This document shows, one piece after another, positions 14,947-24,582 of a stretch of 57,811 nucleotides of DNA. Below the pieces are notes generated by a model. It saw only the letters and a list, made by a program, of their open reading frames with translations. It made no database searches and was not told the origin of the DNA. Made by a program: the position numbers and the translations under genes. Positions within the stretch are counted from its first letter, which is position 1; each line of letters opens with the position of its first letter. The DNA lies in the NCBI GenBank assembly GCA_009992215.1, contig JAACWB010000007.1, forward strand, positions 1-57,811. Reading direction: 5' to 3'. This DNA is from an archaeon. GTDB lineage: Archaea > Nanobdellota > Nanobdellia > Pacearchaeales > GW2011-AR1.

Positions 14947-17244
14947 ATGGCAGAAGAGGTGAACCAAACAAAGAGAACTCCCAATTATACTGTTGAGAGA
15001 AAAGGAAGTGAAGATATTCTTTATATGGATTTTAAGACTGCAAAATTTTCTCCTAGTTTATCTGATAACCCAATAGTTATGGAAATGGTTGTTGATGCTT
15101 TGATTGAAAACCAAAATGTTACAAGAATTATTTTTGTACAAGAAAAAAATTATAATTATGATTTTCGTGAAACAAATTATCTTTTAGAAATTGCAAGCGC
15201 TTATGTTTATTTTACAAGACAAGAACAAATTTTGTCACATAACAAACTTGTTACAACACATGAAGAGTTTTTCCCTAAAAGATATAATGAACTTTTTACT
15301 TTTCTTAGTTACTTTAAGCGAGATCCTTTTTTAGCATATTTTGAATTAAGAAAAATTTTAATTGAAGCTAGAATTTTTTTGAATAAATGTCCTACTGAAT
15401 TGAAAAGTGATCAAGGAAATTATGTTAGATTTTTAGAAAAGATATTTAGTTTTTTTGAAGCAACAAAATTAATACAGGCTGCGCTTCCTTATTTGTCTGA
15501 TTATAAAAAGGGAGATAGACAAATTTATCATAGATTTTTCAAGCCAGATATTATTCCTAATTTTACTTTTACAAGATTGGTTCAAGATTTGCCACTTGAT
15601 TCAGAAATAGTTGATCAATATACAATTCAAGGGGAAGATTATGATCAGAGTACAATTACTGTTTTGAAATTGGTTGATCAGTCAAAGTTTTTTTATCATA
15701 TAACTCCGCCTGAAAGCACTTTAACTGAAGATGAAAACTCTTTACTTAAACTTGCTCGTGGTGTTTTAATTGAACATCAACCAAAGGCAGAGGAATTTGT
15801 TGATACTGAAAGGACTCGTCAAGTTTTTTTTAATATTGCAAAAGATTTGGTTCGTGATTTGGCACAATCAAAGGGACTTAATATTAATTTTTCAAGATTA
15901 AATAAATTGGCAAAAATTCTTGTTCGTCATACAATTGGTTTTGGTTTGGTTGAGGTTTTACTTCAAGATAAAAATACTCAAGATATTTCTTTGAATGCGC
16001 CTATTTCAATGACTCCAATTTATTTGAAACATGGAAAGTACGGGGAATGTGAAACAAATATTTTACCAAGTCGTGAAGATAGTGATTCTTGGGCTGCGAA
16101 ATTTAGAATGCTTTCAGGTAGGCCACTTGATGAAGCAAATCCAATTTTAGATACACAATTAGAAATTGAAGGAGATTTAAGAGCCAGAATTGCAATTATA
16201 CAAAATCCTCTTAGCCCTGATGGTTTGGCGTATTCAATTAGAAGACATAGAGAATCTCCTTGGACATTACCTTTATTTGTTCAAAATAAAATGCTTAATC
16301 CTTTCGCTGCTGGTTTACTTAGTTTTTTAATTGATGGTGCTAGGACAATTCTTGTTGCTGGAACTCGTTCAAGTGGTAAGACTTCTTTACTTGGAAGTAT
16401 GATGCTTGAAATTAATACGAAGTCTAGAATAATTACTGTTGAAGATTCTTTAGAACTTCCAATTGAAGCTCTTCGTCGATTAAAGTATAATATTTTACGA
16501 ATGAAGGTTCGTTCGGCTTTACTTAAAGGAACAAGTGAAGTTAGTGCTGAAGATGGAATTAGAACTTCCTTACGTTTAGGAGATTCATGTTTGATTGTTG
16601 GTGAAGTGCGTAGTGGTGAAGCAAAGGCTTTGTATGAAGCAATGAGAGTTGGTGCATTAGCAAATGTTGTAGCGGGTACAATTCACGGTGCGAGCCCTTA
16701 TGGGGTATATGACAGAGTTGTAAATGATTTGGAAGTTCCGGCAACTTCATTTAAAGCGACAGATATAATTGCTATAGCTAATCCAATAAAGTCTGCAGAT
16801 GGCCTACATTCATGGAGAAGACTTTTAGAAATAACTGAAGTTAGAAAACATTGGACTAAAGATCCTCTTTTAGAAAAAGGATTTGTTGATTTGATGGCAT
16901 ATAGCGTTGAGAAAGATGAAATTTTTCCTACAGATGATTTAATTAACGGAGATTCAGATGTGATAAAAGATATTGCTTCAAAAGTTAAAGGTTGGGCGGG
17001 AAATTGGGATGCAGTTTATGATAATATTTTGCTTCGTGCAAAAATGAAAAAAGAAATAGTTGATGTTAGTGAAAAGTCTGGGGACAAAAATCTGTTAGAA
17101 GCAGAATTTAATACGAGGGCTAACCATGAATTTCATAAAATTTCTGATGCTGCAATAGAAGAAGTTGGGCTTCCTACAAGTGAATATGTTTTTCCTCGTT
17201 GGCAAGAATGGTTAAATAAAGAAGTTAGAAAAAGAAGCATCTAA
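14947..17244 (+). CDS. type IV pilus/archaellum-type secretion ATPase (FlaI/TadA family)
   Basis: 765 residues, longer than ArlI (~550). Walker A GTRSSGKTS starts at residue 472. The Asp-box-like ITVEDSLELP follows, then Walker B CLIVGEVRSGEA at about 548-559 and the His-box GTIHGASPYGVYDRVV. The N-terminal ~300 residues are not an obvious known domain; the middle part (LSGRPLDEANP, SIRRHRESPWT) is the usual N2 domain. It forms a cytoplasmic hexamer driving subunit assembly through the TadC/FlaJ-like platform at 21457. The end QEWLNKEVRKRSI has a partial copy at 17364-17378 downstream. Confidence 0.92.
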   Translation: MAEEVNQTKRTPNYTVERKGSEDILYMDFKTAKFSPSLSDNPIVMEMVVDALIENQNVTRIIFVQEKNYNYDFRETNYLLEIASAYVYFTRQEQILSHNKLVTTHEEFFPKRYNELFTFLSYFKRDPFLAYFELRKILIEARIFLNKCPTELKSDQGNYVRFLEKIFSFFEATKLIQAALPYLSDYKKGDRQIYHRFFKPDIIPNFTFTRLVQDLPLDSEIVDQYTIQGEDYDQSTITVLKLVDQSKFFYHITPPESTLTEDENSLLKLARGVLIEHQPKAEEFVDTERTRQVFFNIAKDLVRDLAQSKGLNINFSRLNKLAKILVRHTIGFGLVEVLLQDKNTQDISLNAPISMTPIYLKHGKYGECETNILPSREDSDSWAAKFRMLSGRPLDEANPILDTQLEIEGDLRARIAIIQNPLSPDGLAYSIRRHRESPWTLPLFVQNKMLNPFAAGLLSFLIDGARTILVAGTRSSGKTSLLGSMMLEINTKSRIITVEDSLELPIEALRRLKYNILRMKVRSALLKGTSEVSAEDGIRTSLRLGDSCLIVGEVRSGEAKALYEAMRVGALANVVAGTIHGASPYGVYDRVVNDLEVPATSFKATDIIAIANPIKSADGLHSWRRLLEITEVRKHWTKDPLLEKGFVDLMAYSVEKDEIFPTDDLINGDSDVIKDIASKVKGWAGNWDAVYDNILLRAKMKKEIVDVSEKSGDKNLLEAEFNTRANHEFHKISDAAIEEVGLPTSEYVFPRWQEWLNKEVRKRSI

Positions 17245-17254
17245 CCTTTCTTGG

Positions 17255-17378
17255 CTTACAAAGAATTTATTTTTGCTTTCTTTGTAGTGCTCGTTAAAAT
17301 TTTTAAAATGGTTTGGGTTTAACAGTGGCTTACAAAGATTTGGTTGTCGTTATCTTTGTAGTGAAGAATGGTTAAATA
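17255..17378 (+). repeat. duplicated hairpin and gene-end fragment after the pilus ATPase
   Basis: Two hairpin units share GGCTTACAAAGA and CTTTGTAGTG: the first pairs CTTACAAAG (17255-17263) with CTTTGTAG (17280-17287), the second uses 17329-17337 and 17354-17361. Directly after the second, AAGAATGGTTAAATA (17364-17378) repeats the coding end of the ATPase gene (17204-17218). This points to a local duplication at the gene's 3' end. The gap to 17446 otherwise holds the next promoter (TTTTATAAATTGG). Confidence 0.6.
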
Positions 17379-17445
17379 AGAAAGTTATAAAAATTATTTG
17401 TAGGTAATTTTATAAATTGGAAGTTATTATTTCTTTTGAGAGAGG

Positions 17446-20400
17446 ATGAACAGAAGAGATAAATATATTTTTGGAATTTTATTTTTAGTAGTGCTAGCAG
17501 TATTTTTTCTTAATTTTGGATTTAAATTTACTGGGCATGCCATTACAGATTCAGGTTCAGATAATTTGAATGAATGGACAATGTTTGGTAGAACTTTAAA
17601 TAAAATAGATTGGGATTTTCAAAATTATCCCATTATTTCTGGTTTAAACAATCTGTTTTCCACACATGGAACTACAGGTAAACCAATAATAATTGATGGT
17701 TTTGTTTATGTTCAAGAGGGAGGAGAACTTAAACAATTAAATGCAAGCAAAGTAACTCAATTAATTTCATCAACTTCTCTAGGTTTTGCTGGTTCTGGAG
17801 GACCTGTTTATTTTGATGGCTCAATATATTTTATGGCTTATATTTCTGGTTATAAGTTATTTCGTTTAAATTCAAGTAATCTTACACAAGTATTAGATCA
17901 ATTTAATCCAAGCGGATTAATTAGTGGAAATCTCCTTCTTCGTGATGGTTTTATTTATTTTGGTGATCAATCAGGTAGATTTTATATGCTTAATGCAACA
18001 AACTTCAGTCAACAAAATATTTTTTATTATGGACCAGGAACTTTTGGACAAGAAATAATTCTTGGAGATTTTATTTATGCAACGAAATTTTTTAATAATG
18101 GAACATTATATCAATTAAATGCAAGTAATATAAGTCAAGTAATTTCAAATATAAATTATTCTGGATCTTCATCTTCTCTTATTGGGGTAAGTGATTTAAT
18201 TTATATTTCTTTTAACAAAAGTATTTATCAATTGAATTCAAGTAATTTGAGTCAAATTATTTCTCAATATTATTCTGGAGAAGATCTTCGTGATTTGTCT
18301 TACTCAAATGGTTATTTTTATTTTTCTTCTAATGCAAATAAATTATATCAGGTTAATGCAAGTAACATAACACAAGTTATTGCAATTAATAATTTGGCTA
18401 CTTCTTCAATCTCTTGGTCAATTCCAGTTAATAATGAATATTGTTATTTTTCAGATGGTGCGGGAATAGCATATCAAGTTAATGCAAGTAACGTTAGTCA
18501 ATTGATTGCAAAAACCCCTTTGTATGGAGAATCTTCTTATGGTTTTTCTATTTCAGATAATTATATTTATGGGGTTAGGTATAATTCATCAACTAATGAA
18601 CATGGGTTAGTTCAACTAAATGCAGAAAATATTTCTCTTGAAAATAATGTTAATGATGTGGTTTTTTCAAATTTAAATGACAACTCTGGAACTTTGATAG
18701 ATGCAGGTGTTGCTGAATTTAATGTCACAATACAGGATTCAAATGGGACAGTGTATTTGAATATAGATAATCAAAATTATTCGGCAATAAATTTAGGTGG
18801 AAATAATTATGAGGTCAATTTAACTTTGAATCCTGGAGACTATAATTACCATTGGATTTCTTTTAATTTGATTGATGAATTTTTTTCTTCAATAACAAAT
18901 AGTTATGTTTTTACTTCTACGCCTGTTGTTTCAGGAGGAAGTAGTTCTTCGAGTTCAGGTGGATCTACTGGTTTGGTTGCAGAATCTTATGATTTGGGAG
19001 ATTTGGAGAATATTGATTCAAAGGTTATAAATTTAAAATATGGTGGAAAGATTTCTTTTGATTTAAAGAATATACAATATAATATTTCATTGAAAAATAT
19101 TAATCGAGTGATTGATAATGTTACTTTAGAAATTTTACCTATTAAGAAAGATGTTGTGTTGAAACCAAATGAAAGTCAAGATATTGATTTGAACGGTGAT
19201 TTGGTTTATGACCTTAATTTAGGGGTTGGAAAAATTTCAGTTGATGAAGTTGAAGTTCAACTTGCACTAAAAAGAAAACCAATTGTTAGAACAGATGGCG
19301 AACCTATAGTAAAATCAGTTGCTGATACAAGTGGGGAAATAAAACAATTTGAATCTGTGGCTTCAAGTATATTTGGAGGAATTTTGGATTTATTTAATAC
19401 GAATAAATTTAAATGTAAAAAAATTGGTGAACACATTTGGGTGAATAATTTAAATTTTTGTGTAAGTTCAAAGATTAAACCTACTGTTGATAATTTGAAA
19501 GTTTTGATTTTTTTGAAAAAGTCTGTTCCTTTTGGGAAATCTTTTGTACAAATTGAAAAAATTCAAAAGTATGATTGTAATGGTTGTTTTTCTATTAATG
19601 TTCTTGTTAATGGAAAATCAAAAATTTATAATATTCAAGATTGGAAATTAGTTGATAATATTTGTGTGCCTATAACTTGTATTAGTGATGGGCGTAGATG
19701 TGGAGAAATATCTGATGGTTGTGGGAGAACATTAACATGTGGAACTTGTTCATGGGATTATGTTTGTAGTAAAGAGGGGGTTTGTATTCCTCCGGTTGTT
19801 TCTATTGGTTGTAGTGATAGTGATTCAGGTAAAAATTATTTAGTTCAAGGAGAAACAAAAGATAGGGCAGGAACCCAATTAGATTATTGTAATGGAAATA
19901 CTTTGGTTGAAGGTGTTTGTAGTGGACTTAAGAAAACTTCTGTTAATTATGAGTGTCCGAATGGATGTAAAGGTGGGGCATGCTTGCCTGAGCCTTGGTG
20001 TACTGATGATGACGCTATAAATGATATTTTTGTATTTGGAACAACAACAAATACTGGAGGACCATATGTCTTTAATGATGTTTGTGATTTATATAAAAAT
20101 AATACTGTGACTCAATATTATTGTAGAACTGATAAAGAGGTTATTGGTTCTTTGAGTTCTGATTGTACATTTGATTGTGTAAATGGTGCTTGTGTTAAGG
20201 GAACCTGTAGTGATAGTGATTTGAATGATTCAAAGATAAAGGGGACTGTTACTGATTATTTTGGAAAACATGAAGATTATTGTTCTACTGCATTAACTCT
20301 TGCTGAGGGTACTTGTGGAGCGGTTTCACAAGGGTCTCAATACAAAAAAGAATTTATTTATTGCCCTTATGGATGTCAAGATGGAAAATGTCTTGAAAGC

Positions 20401-21243
20401 GCTCCAAAATGTTCAGATAGTGATGGCCTTAATTTTTATAATCAGGGCACAATAAATTACTTAAAGATTGATGGCAATATTGGTCAAAGATCTGATACTT
20501 GTACTGAAAACACTGCTTACATAGGATTTTCATCTGGTTCTGGAGTTTATAATTTTGATTTTATTTGTCCACCAAATATGGCAAATACGTATCCTTATTA
20601 TGGGGGTAAAATGTATGAATGTCCAGAAGGGTGTGTTGATGGAAAATGTAGGGCTCCTAAAAATGAAACATCATTTTGTGATGATTATGGATATTGCAAA
20701 CTTTATTTAGGAGATTATTTGGTCTTTGATGAATATTTGGTAATAAATGTAGATTATGTTTATACAAATGAAGGTTTAGCAATTGGAGGAGATTATAATT
20801 ATTCTGTTCCACAAAAAACTAAATTATTATTTTCTCTTGGAAATAATTTCAATATTAATTCAGGAGAGTTAAACGAAGGAAATAACTTTGAGTATAATTT
20901 TAGTAATCAAGGATTCTTCTGGATGAATATTTCTATTTTGAATTTGTTTAGTAACAGAGATAGTAATGTAGTTTATGATACGGTCGCTAAACCTTATGTT
21001 GAATTTTATTTTGATATTCCTGATTATAAAACAAATACTAAAAAAAGGAAGGTTACTGTTAGAGTTGATAAAACTAAACCCAAACCAAAAAGTACTGTTG
21101 TGTATCAAAAACCAACTGTTTTAATAAAGGTTAAAAATTTTGTTTTAGATGTTATTGATCGTGGGAGGTCTTCTGTAAAGAGTGTTAATTCTAAAGGAAA
21201 ATCTTCTTACCGGGAATATATTCCTCCCGTATCAATTCACTAG
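17446..21243 (+). CDS. giant surface protein: beta-propeller repeats, Ser linker and Cys-rich repeats
   Basis: 1265 residues. An N-terminal hydrophobic helix (8-26) is followed by FTGHAITDSG. About 50-400 hold eight repeats centred on QLNASNISQVI-type motifs some 45 residues apart, likely a beta-propeller (PQQ-like). A beta-sandwich-like segment leads to a Ser/Gly linker at ~496. From ~788 to 1080 come four Cys-rich repeats of 60-85 residues starting CSDSDS/CTDDDA/CSDSDL/CSDSDG and ending CPNGCKGGACL-like. The basic C-terminus has no anchor. Many N-x-S/T sites suggest glycosylation. Lying between pilus ATPase and platform genes, it is probably an exported adhesin or pilus-associated protein; no family name recognised. 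Confidence 0.85.
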   Translation: MNRRDKYIFGILFLVVLAVFFLNFGFKFTGHAITDSGSDNLNEWTMFGRTLNKIDWDFQNYPIISGLNNLFSTHGTTGKPIIIDGFVYVQEGGELKQLNASKVTQLISSTSLGFAGSGGPVYFDGSIYFMAYISGYKLFRLNSSNLTQVLDQFNPSGLISGNLLLRDGFIYFGDQSGRFYMLNATNFSQQNIFYYGPGTFGQEIILGDFIYATKFFNNGTLYQLNASNISQVISNINYSGSSSSLIGVSDLIYISFNKSIYQLNSSNLSQIISQYYSGEDLRDLSYSNGYFYFSSNANKLYQVNASNITQVIAINNLATSSISWSIPVNNEYCYFSDGAGIAYQVNASNVSQLIAKTPLYGESSYGFSISDNYIYGVRYNSSTNEHGLVQLNAENISLENNVNDVVFSNLNDNSGTLIDAGVAEFNVTIQDSNGTVYLNIDNQNYSAINLGGNNYEVNLTLNPGDYNYHWISFNLIDEFFSSITNSYVFTSTPVVSGGSSSSSSGGSTGLVAESYDLGDLENIDSKVINLKYGGKISFDLKNIQYNISLKNINRVIDNVTLEILPIKKDVVLKPNESQDIDLNGDLVYDLNLGVGKISVDEVEVQLALKRKPIVRTDGEPIVKSVADTSGEIKQFESVASSIFGGILDLFNTNKFKCKKIGEHIWVNNLNFCVSSKIKPTVDNLKVLIFLKKSVPFGKSFVQIEKIQKYDCNGCFSINVLVNGKSKIYNIQDWKLVDNICVPITCISDGRRCGEISDGCGRTLTCGTCSWDYVCSKEGVCIPPVVSIGCSDSDSGKNYLVQGETKDRAGTQLDYCNGNTLVEGVCSGLKKTSVNYECPNGCKGGACLPEPWCTDDDAINDIFVFGTTTNTGGPYVFNDVCDLYKNNTVTQYYCRTDKEVIGSLSSDCTFDCVNGACVKGTCSDSDLNDSKIKGTVTDYFGKHEDYCSTALTLAEGTCGAVSQGSQYKKEFIYCPYGCQDGKCLESAPKCSDSDGLNFYNQGTINYLKIDGNIGQRSDTCTENTAYIGFSSGSGVYNFDFICPPNMANTYPYYGGKMYECPEGCVDGKCRAPKNETSFCDDYGYCKLYLGDYLVFDEYLVINVDYVYTNEGLAIGGDYNYSVPQKTKLLFSLGNNFNINSGELNEGNNFEYNFSNQGFFWMNISILNLFSNRDSNVVYDTVAKPYVEFYFDIPDYKTNTKKRKVTVRVDKTKPKPKSTVVYQKPTVLIKVKNFVLDVIDRGRSSVKSVNSKGKSSYREYIPPVSIH

Positions 21244-21335
21244 TTTGTTATTTTTTAAAATTTTATAACTTTTTTGTTTGAAAATATTTGATTAAAAAGA
21301 AAACTGGTTGTTAGAATTGATAAACCTATTTTGAG

Positions 21336-21358
21336 ATAATTTCTTAACATTTATTAAT
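21336..21358 (+). repeat. 23-bp exact repeat, probable promoter element (copy 2)
   Basis: Same 23 bases as at 1201-1223. Here it lies about 100 nt upstream of the platform protein start. The remaining 21244-21456 gap is AT-rich with a GAGGTGA string at 21382 that has no start codon after it. Confidence 0.4.
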
Positions 21359-21456
21359 TCATTTTTCTTGTTATTTATATTAAGAGGTGACAATTACTGG
21401 AATTTGAAAATTTGAAATAAATTTTTGATAATTATTTCAGTTATAAAATTAATAAT

Positions 21457-23622
21457 ATGCCGCAAAGAAGACCTAGCGTTGATGAAGTTTTAAGGAAGTA
21501 TGGTGCAAAAATAGAAGGACAAGTAAGAACAAGTAATGTTAATACACAAGAGTTTAGTCAATCTTATGAAAAATTTAAGGGAGAAATGACTCGACAATAT
21601 TCTGGTTATGAAAAATGGTGTCATACACTTGGAAATATAATTAGACTTAAACCTTCAAAAAAAGATGAAGATAGAATAAAAAAAGCAATTGATGGGGCTC
21701 ACTTAGATGTTGAGCCTTGGCAGGCAATTGGTCTTGGGGTTATGGCTTTCATTTCTCTATTTATGTTAGGATTATTAATTTCTGTTGCGATTGCTTTAGT
21801 TAAGGGAGATTTTGCAGAATTTCCTCTTTTGTTTTTCTTTTTAGTTGTGATTTTTTCAATGTTTATTTTTTATTTTTCACAGAGTTATCCTGAAAGATTA
21901 GCAAAACTTTGGAGACTTAAAGCTTCTAGTCAAATGGTTCCAGCAATTTTGTATATCGTTGTTTACATGAGGCATACACCTAATTTAGAAAAAGCAATTG
22001 CTTTTGCTGCAGAACATTTGGAACCTCCTTTGTCGTTAGATTTTAGAAAAATATTTTATGATGTTGAAGTTGGAAAATATTCTACGATTAAAGACAGTTT
22101 AGAAATTTATTTAGAATCTTGGAGGGGCTTTTCAACGGAATTTATTGAGGGGTTTCATTTAATTGAATCAAGTTTGTTTGAGCCTGAAGAAGGAAGAAGA
22201 ATTGCAACTTTAGAAAAGGCTCTGCAAGTAGTTCTTGACGGAGTTTATGACAAGATGCTTAATTTTAGTCATGAAGTGAAAGCTCCTTTAACAAATGTTT
22301 ACATGTTGGGAGTAGTTATGCCAACACTTGGTTTAGCTTTAATCCCTTTGGCATCAGCGATGGTGGGGGGAATGTTAAATTATGTTCATGTGTTTGTATT
22401 ATTTAATTTGATTATTCCCTTTCTTGTATATTTTTTAACAGATAAAATTTTGCTTTTACGTCCTGGAGGACATGGTAATTCAAGTTTTTTAGAAAGAAAT
22501 CCCCTATACCCAAAGTTTGTTAGTAAAGAACCTTTCAAAAAAGCATTTTTGATTGCACTTCCTTTTATTTTAATTTCTTTAATCCCTCTAATCTTTCATT
22601 ATACTCCTTTACCTGAAATGATGGGACTGCAAAAGGATTATACTTTCAATCAATTGGGGCTAGGGTTTTTGGGAAGAGATGAAATGTTTTTTGGTTTCAT
22701 TGATACTCTTGATGGAACTAAGGGCCCTTTTGGACTTGGTGCTGTTTTACTTGGGATGATGTTTCCAATAGGAATAGCCTTGTTTTTTGTAACGGCTTAT
22801 CGAGAGAAAACAAAAGATTTAATTTTGGAAAGAAACAAAACAAAAGAACTTGAAAAAGAATTTAATAATTCTTTATTTCAAATAGGAAATCGATTAGGTA
22901 ATGGTGTTCCTCCTGAACTTGTTTTTAGTCGTGTTGCAGAATCAACAAAAGGACTTAGAACAGGGGAATTTTTTAGTCGAGTTAATTATAATATTCAACA
23001 ATTAGGAATGAGTGTTGAGGCTGCTGTATTTGATAAAGACCGTGGAACAATTAGATTTTTTCCTTCGCAATTAATTGCAACTTCAATGAGAGTTTTAATT
23101 GAATCCTCAAAGAAGGGATTAAAGATTGCTGCTGTTTCACTTATGAGTATTTCTGAATATATTAAGAACATAAATAAAATCACAGTTAGATTAAAAGATT
23201 TGTTAGCTGAAGTTACGAGTGATATGAAATCAAATATGACTTTTTTAGCTCCTTTACTTTCAGGAATTGTTGTTGGTTTGGCATCGATGATTACTTCTAT
23301 TTTAGGAAAACTTCAAGTTGGAGATTTAGCTGCTGGTGGAGCGGACTTAGGGGGTATTGGAGACATTGTAAATATTTTTGATTATCAATCAATGATTCCT
23401 CCTTATTTTTTACAAATTTCCGTTGGAATTTACTTAATACAAATAATATTTATTTTAACTAGCGCGCTTGTTACAATTGATGAAGGTGAAGACAAATTAG
23501 AACAAAGAAGTCAAGCTGCAGAATATTTGAAAAAAGGGATTGGTATGTTTTTTGTTACGGCACTAATTGCAACTGTAACATTATCTGTTCTTGGAACAGT
23601 TGTTTTGGGCAATTTGTTTTAG
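21457..23622 (+). CDS. type IV pilus platform protein (TadC/FlaJ type)
   Basis: 721 residues with two type II secretion system F-like halves. A cytoplasmic N-terminus (~80 residues) precedes two helices near 90-145. A long cytoplasmic helical domain follows (LAKLWRLKASSQMVPAIL, LEKAIAFAAEHLEPPLS), then three or four helices. The pattern then repeats (LEKEFNNSLFQIGNRLGNG) before the C-terminal helices. This is the ArlJ/TadC architecture, the inner-membrane platform that binds the ATPase. It and the ATPase are separated only by the surface-protein gene, all on the plus strand. Higher confidence in family than in which appendage it builds. Confidence 0.9.
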   Translation: MPQRRPSVDEVLRKYGAKIEGQVRTSNVNTQEFSQSYEKFKGEMTRQYSGYEKWCHTLGNIIRLKPSKKDEDRIKKAIDGAHLDVEPWQAIGLGVMAFISLFMLGLLISVAIALVKGDFAEFPLLFFFLVVIFSMFIFYFSQSYPERLAKLWRLKASSQMVPAILYIVVYMRHTPNLEKAIAFAAEHLEPPLSLDFRKIFYDVEVGKYSTIKDSLEIYLESWRGFSTEFIEGFHLIESSLFEPEEGRRIATLEKALQVVLDGVYDKMLNFSHEVKAPLTNVYMLGVVMPTLGLALIPLASAMVGGMLNYVHVFVLFNLIIPFLVYFLTDKILLLRPGGHGNSSFLERNPLYPKFVSKEPFKKAFLIALPFILISLIPLIFHYTPLPEMMGLQKDYTFNQLGLGFLGRDEMFFGFIDTLDGTKGPFGLGAVLLGMMFPIGIALFFVTAYREKTKDLILERNKTKELEKEFNNSLFQIGNRLGNGVPPELVFSRVAESTKGLRTGEFFSRVNYNIQQLGMSVEAAVFDKDRGTIRFFPSQLIATSMRVLIESSKKGLKIAAVSLMSISEYIKNINKITVRLKDLLAEVTSDMKSNMTFLAPLLSGIVVGLASMITSILGKLQVGDLAAGGADLGGIGDIVNIFDYQSMIPPYFLQISVGIYLIQIIFILTSALVTIDEGEDKLEQRSQAAEYLKKGIGMFFVTALIATVTLSVLGTVVLGNLF

Positions 23623-23625
23623 AAA

Positions 23626-24144
23626 TTATAATTCGTTAGGGATTGCATCTGGCATACTATATCTATCTATCATAGTTTCTGTACCAATTAGTTCTCCAGA
23701 TTCATTTATCATATATAATCCAATTCTTTCTAGTCTTTTCTTTTCTGCTTCTTTTTCTATTAATGCTCTTTTATTGCTCCTATTTTTGTAACCAATATTT
23801 TTGGGACCGTCTTTTGGAAATGTTTCTTCTTTTTCTATTATAATAATATTTGTTTTTGGATCATAGAAAATTGGTTTGTTATTGTAAGTTGCAATTTTTT
23901 TTGCTTCTTCTAAATTTTTTACTTTCGCGATTATTTCTTTTGAATAAGATTCTCCACACCCTGTTGAAGGAAATAAATATTTTGCTGAGGCTTTTTGTGA
24001 ACCCATTTCTTCTTCTACTAAGAGAATATCCCCTCTTTCACTTGGAGTTAATACATATTTTTGTAAAAGGCTTTCTTGCCCCATTCCAATGAAAGGAAGG
24101 GAGCACAATGCCAATGTTGCTAAAGTTTTTTTTACTTTGTTCAT
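23626..24144 (-). CDS. small secreted hypothetical protein
   Basis: 172 residues with a typical Sec signal peptide (KKTLATLALCSLPFIGMGQ). The mature part is hydrophilic with a central region ETFPKDGPKNIGYKNRSNKRALIEKEAEKKRLERIG split between beta-like and helical character. No family recognised. It is on the opposite strand from the pilus locus, between the platform gene and the pilin cluster; its signal peptide lacks the class III pattern, so it is probably not a pilin. Confidence 0.65.
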   Translation of the reverse strand: MNKVKKTLATLALCSLPFIGMGQESLLQKYVLTPSERGDILLVEEEMGSQKASAKYLFPSTGCGESYSKEIIAKVKNLEEAKKIATYNNKPIFYDPKTNIIIIEKEETFPKDGPKNIGYKNRSNKRALIEKEAEKKRLERIGLYMINESGELIGTETMIDRYSMPDAIPNEL

Positions 24145-24262
24145 AATATTGTTAATGATATAAAGTATTTAAATGTTTCTATTTGTTGTTTCTAAGAAGG
24201 AGTAACAAAAATGCAAAATGAATTTTCAAAATCTTTATTAAACAGTTTTTCTTAATTTAGTT

Positions 24263-24427
24263 ATGATAAAGAGGTTTTGTAAAAATAAAAAGGGAATTAT
24301 TTCTGAAGCTCTTCCGTGGATTATAATTTCTATTGCTGTTTTAGTTATTTTAATGTTAACAATTTTTGTTTTGAAAGGAAAAGGGGTTTCTGTTTTAGAT
24401 AAATTAAAGGGGTTATTTAGGTTATAA
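24263..24427 (+). CDS. 54-residue pilin-like protein with class III-type N-terminus
   Basis: MIKRFCKNKKGIISEALPWI opens the protein; the KNKKG-I cut site before a hydrophobic helix (WIIISIAVLVILMLTIFVL) matches archaeal prepilin/archaellin signal peptides cleaved by FlaK/PibD enzymes. Only ~15 residues follow the helix. The stop overlaps the next start by one base (TAATG), so translation is probably coupled. It leads the pilin cluster. The small size suggests a minor pilin or a minimal assembly factor. Confidence 0.7.
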   Translation: MIKRFCKNKKGIISEALPWIIISIAVLVILMLTIFVLKGKGVSVLDKLKGLFRL

Positions 24428-24582
24428 TGTCAGAGTTAACAGTTAATCAGCTGATAAAAATAATTATTGGAATTTTTGTAGTTGTGGTTTTAATTGGAGG
24501 ACTTTATTTGGTTTTCAAAAATAAAATTCTTAGTTTTTTTGAGAGCGTTCCCACGGGAGCGATTATTCGGAGTTTAATATGA
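24427..24582 (+). CDS. 51-residue single-helix membrane protein in the pilin cluster
   Basis: Short N-terminus (SELTVNQLIK), one helix (IIIGIFVVVVLIGGLYLVF) and a ~20-residue tail (KNKILSFFESVPTGAIIRSL). It lacks the KKG processing site, but its position and topology match its pilin-like neighbours. Start overlaps the previous stop by one base; its stop overlaps the next ATG (ATGA). The tight overlaps on both sides argue that it is real despite its length. Confidence 0.65.
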   Translation: MSELTVNQLIKIIIGIFVVVVLIGGLYLVFKNKILSFFESVPTGAIIRSLI

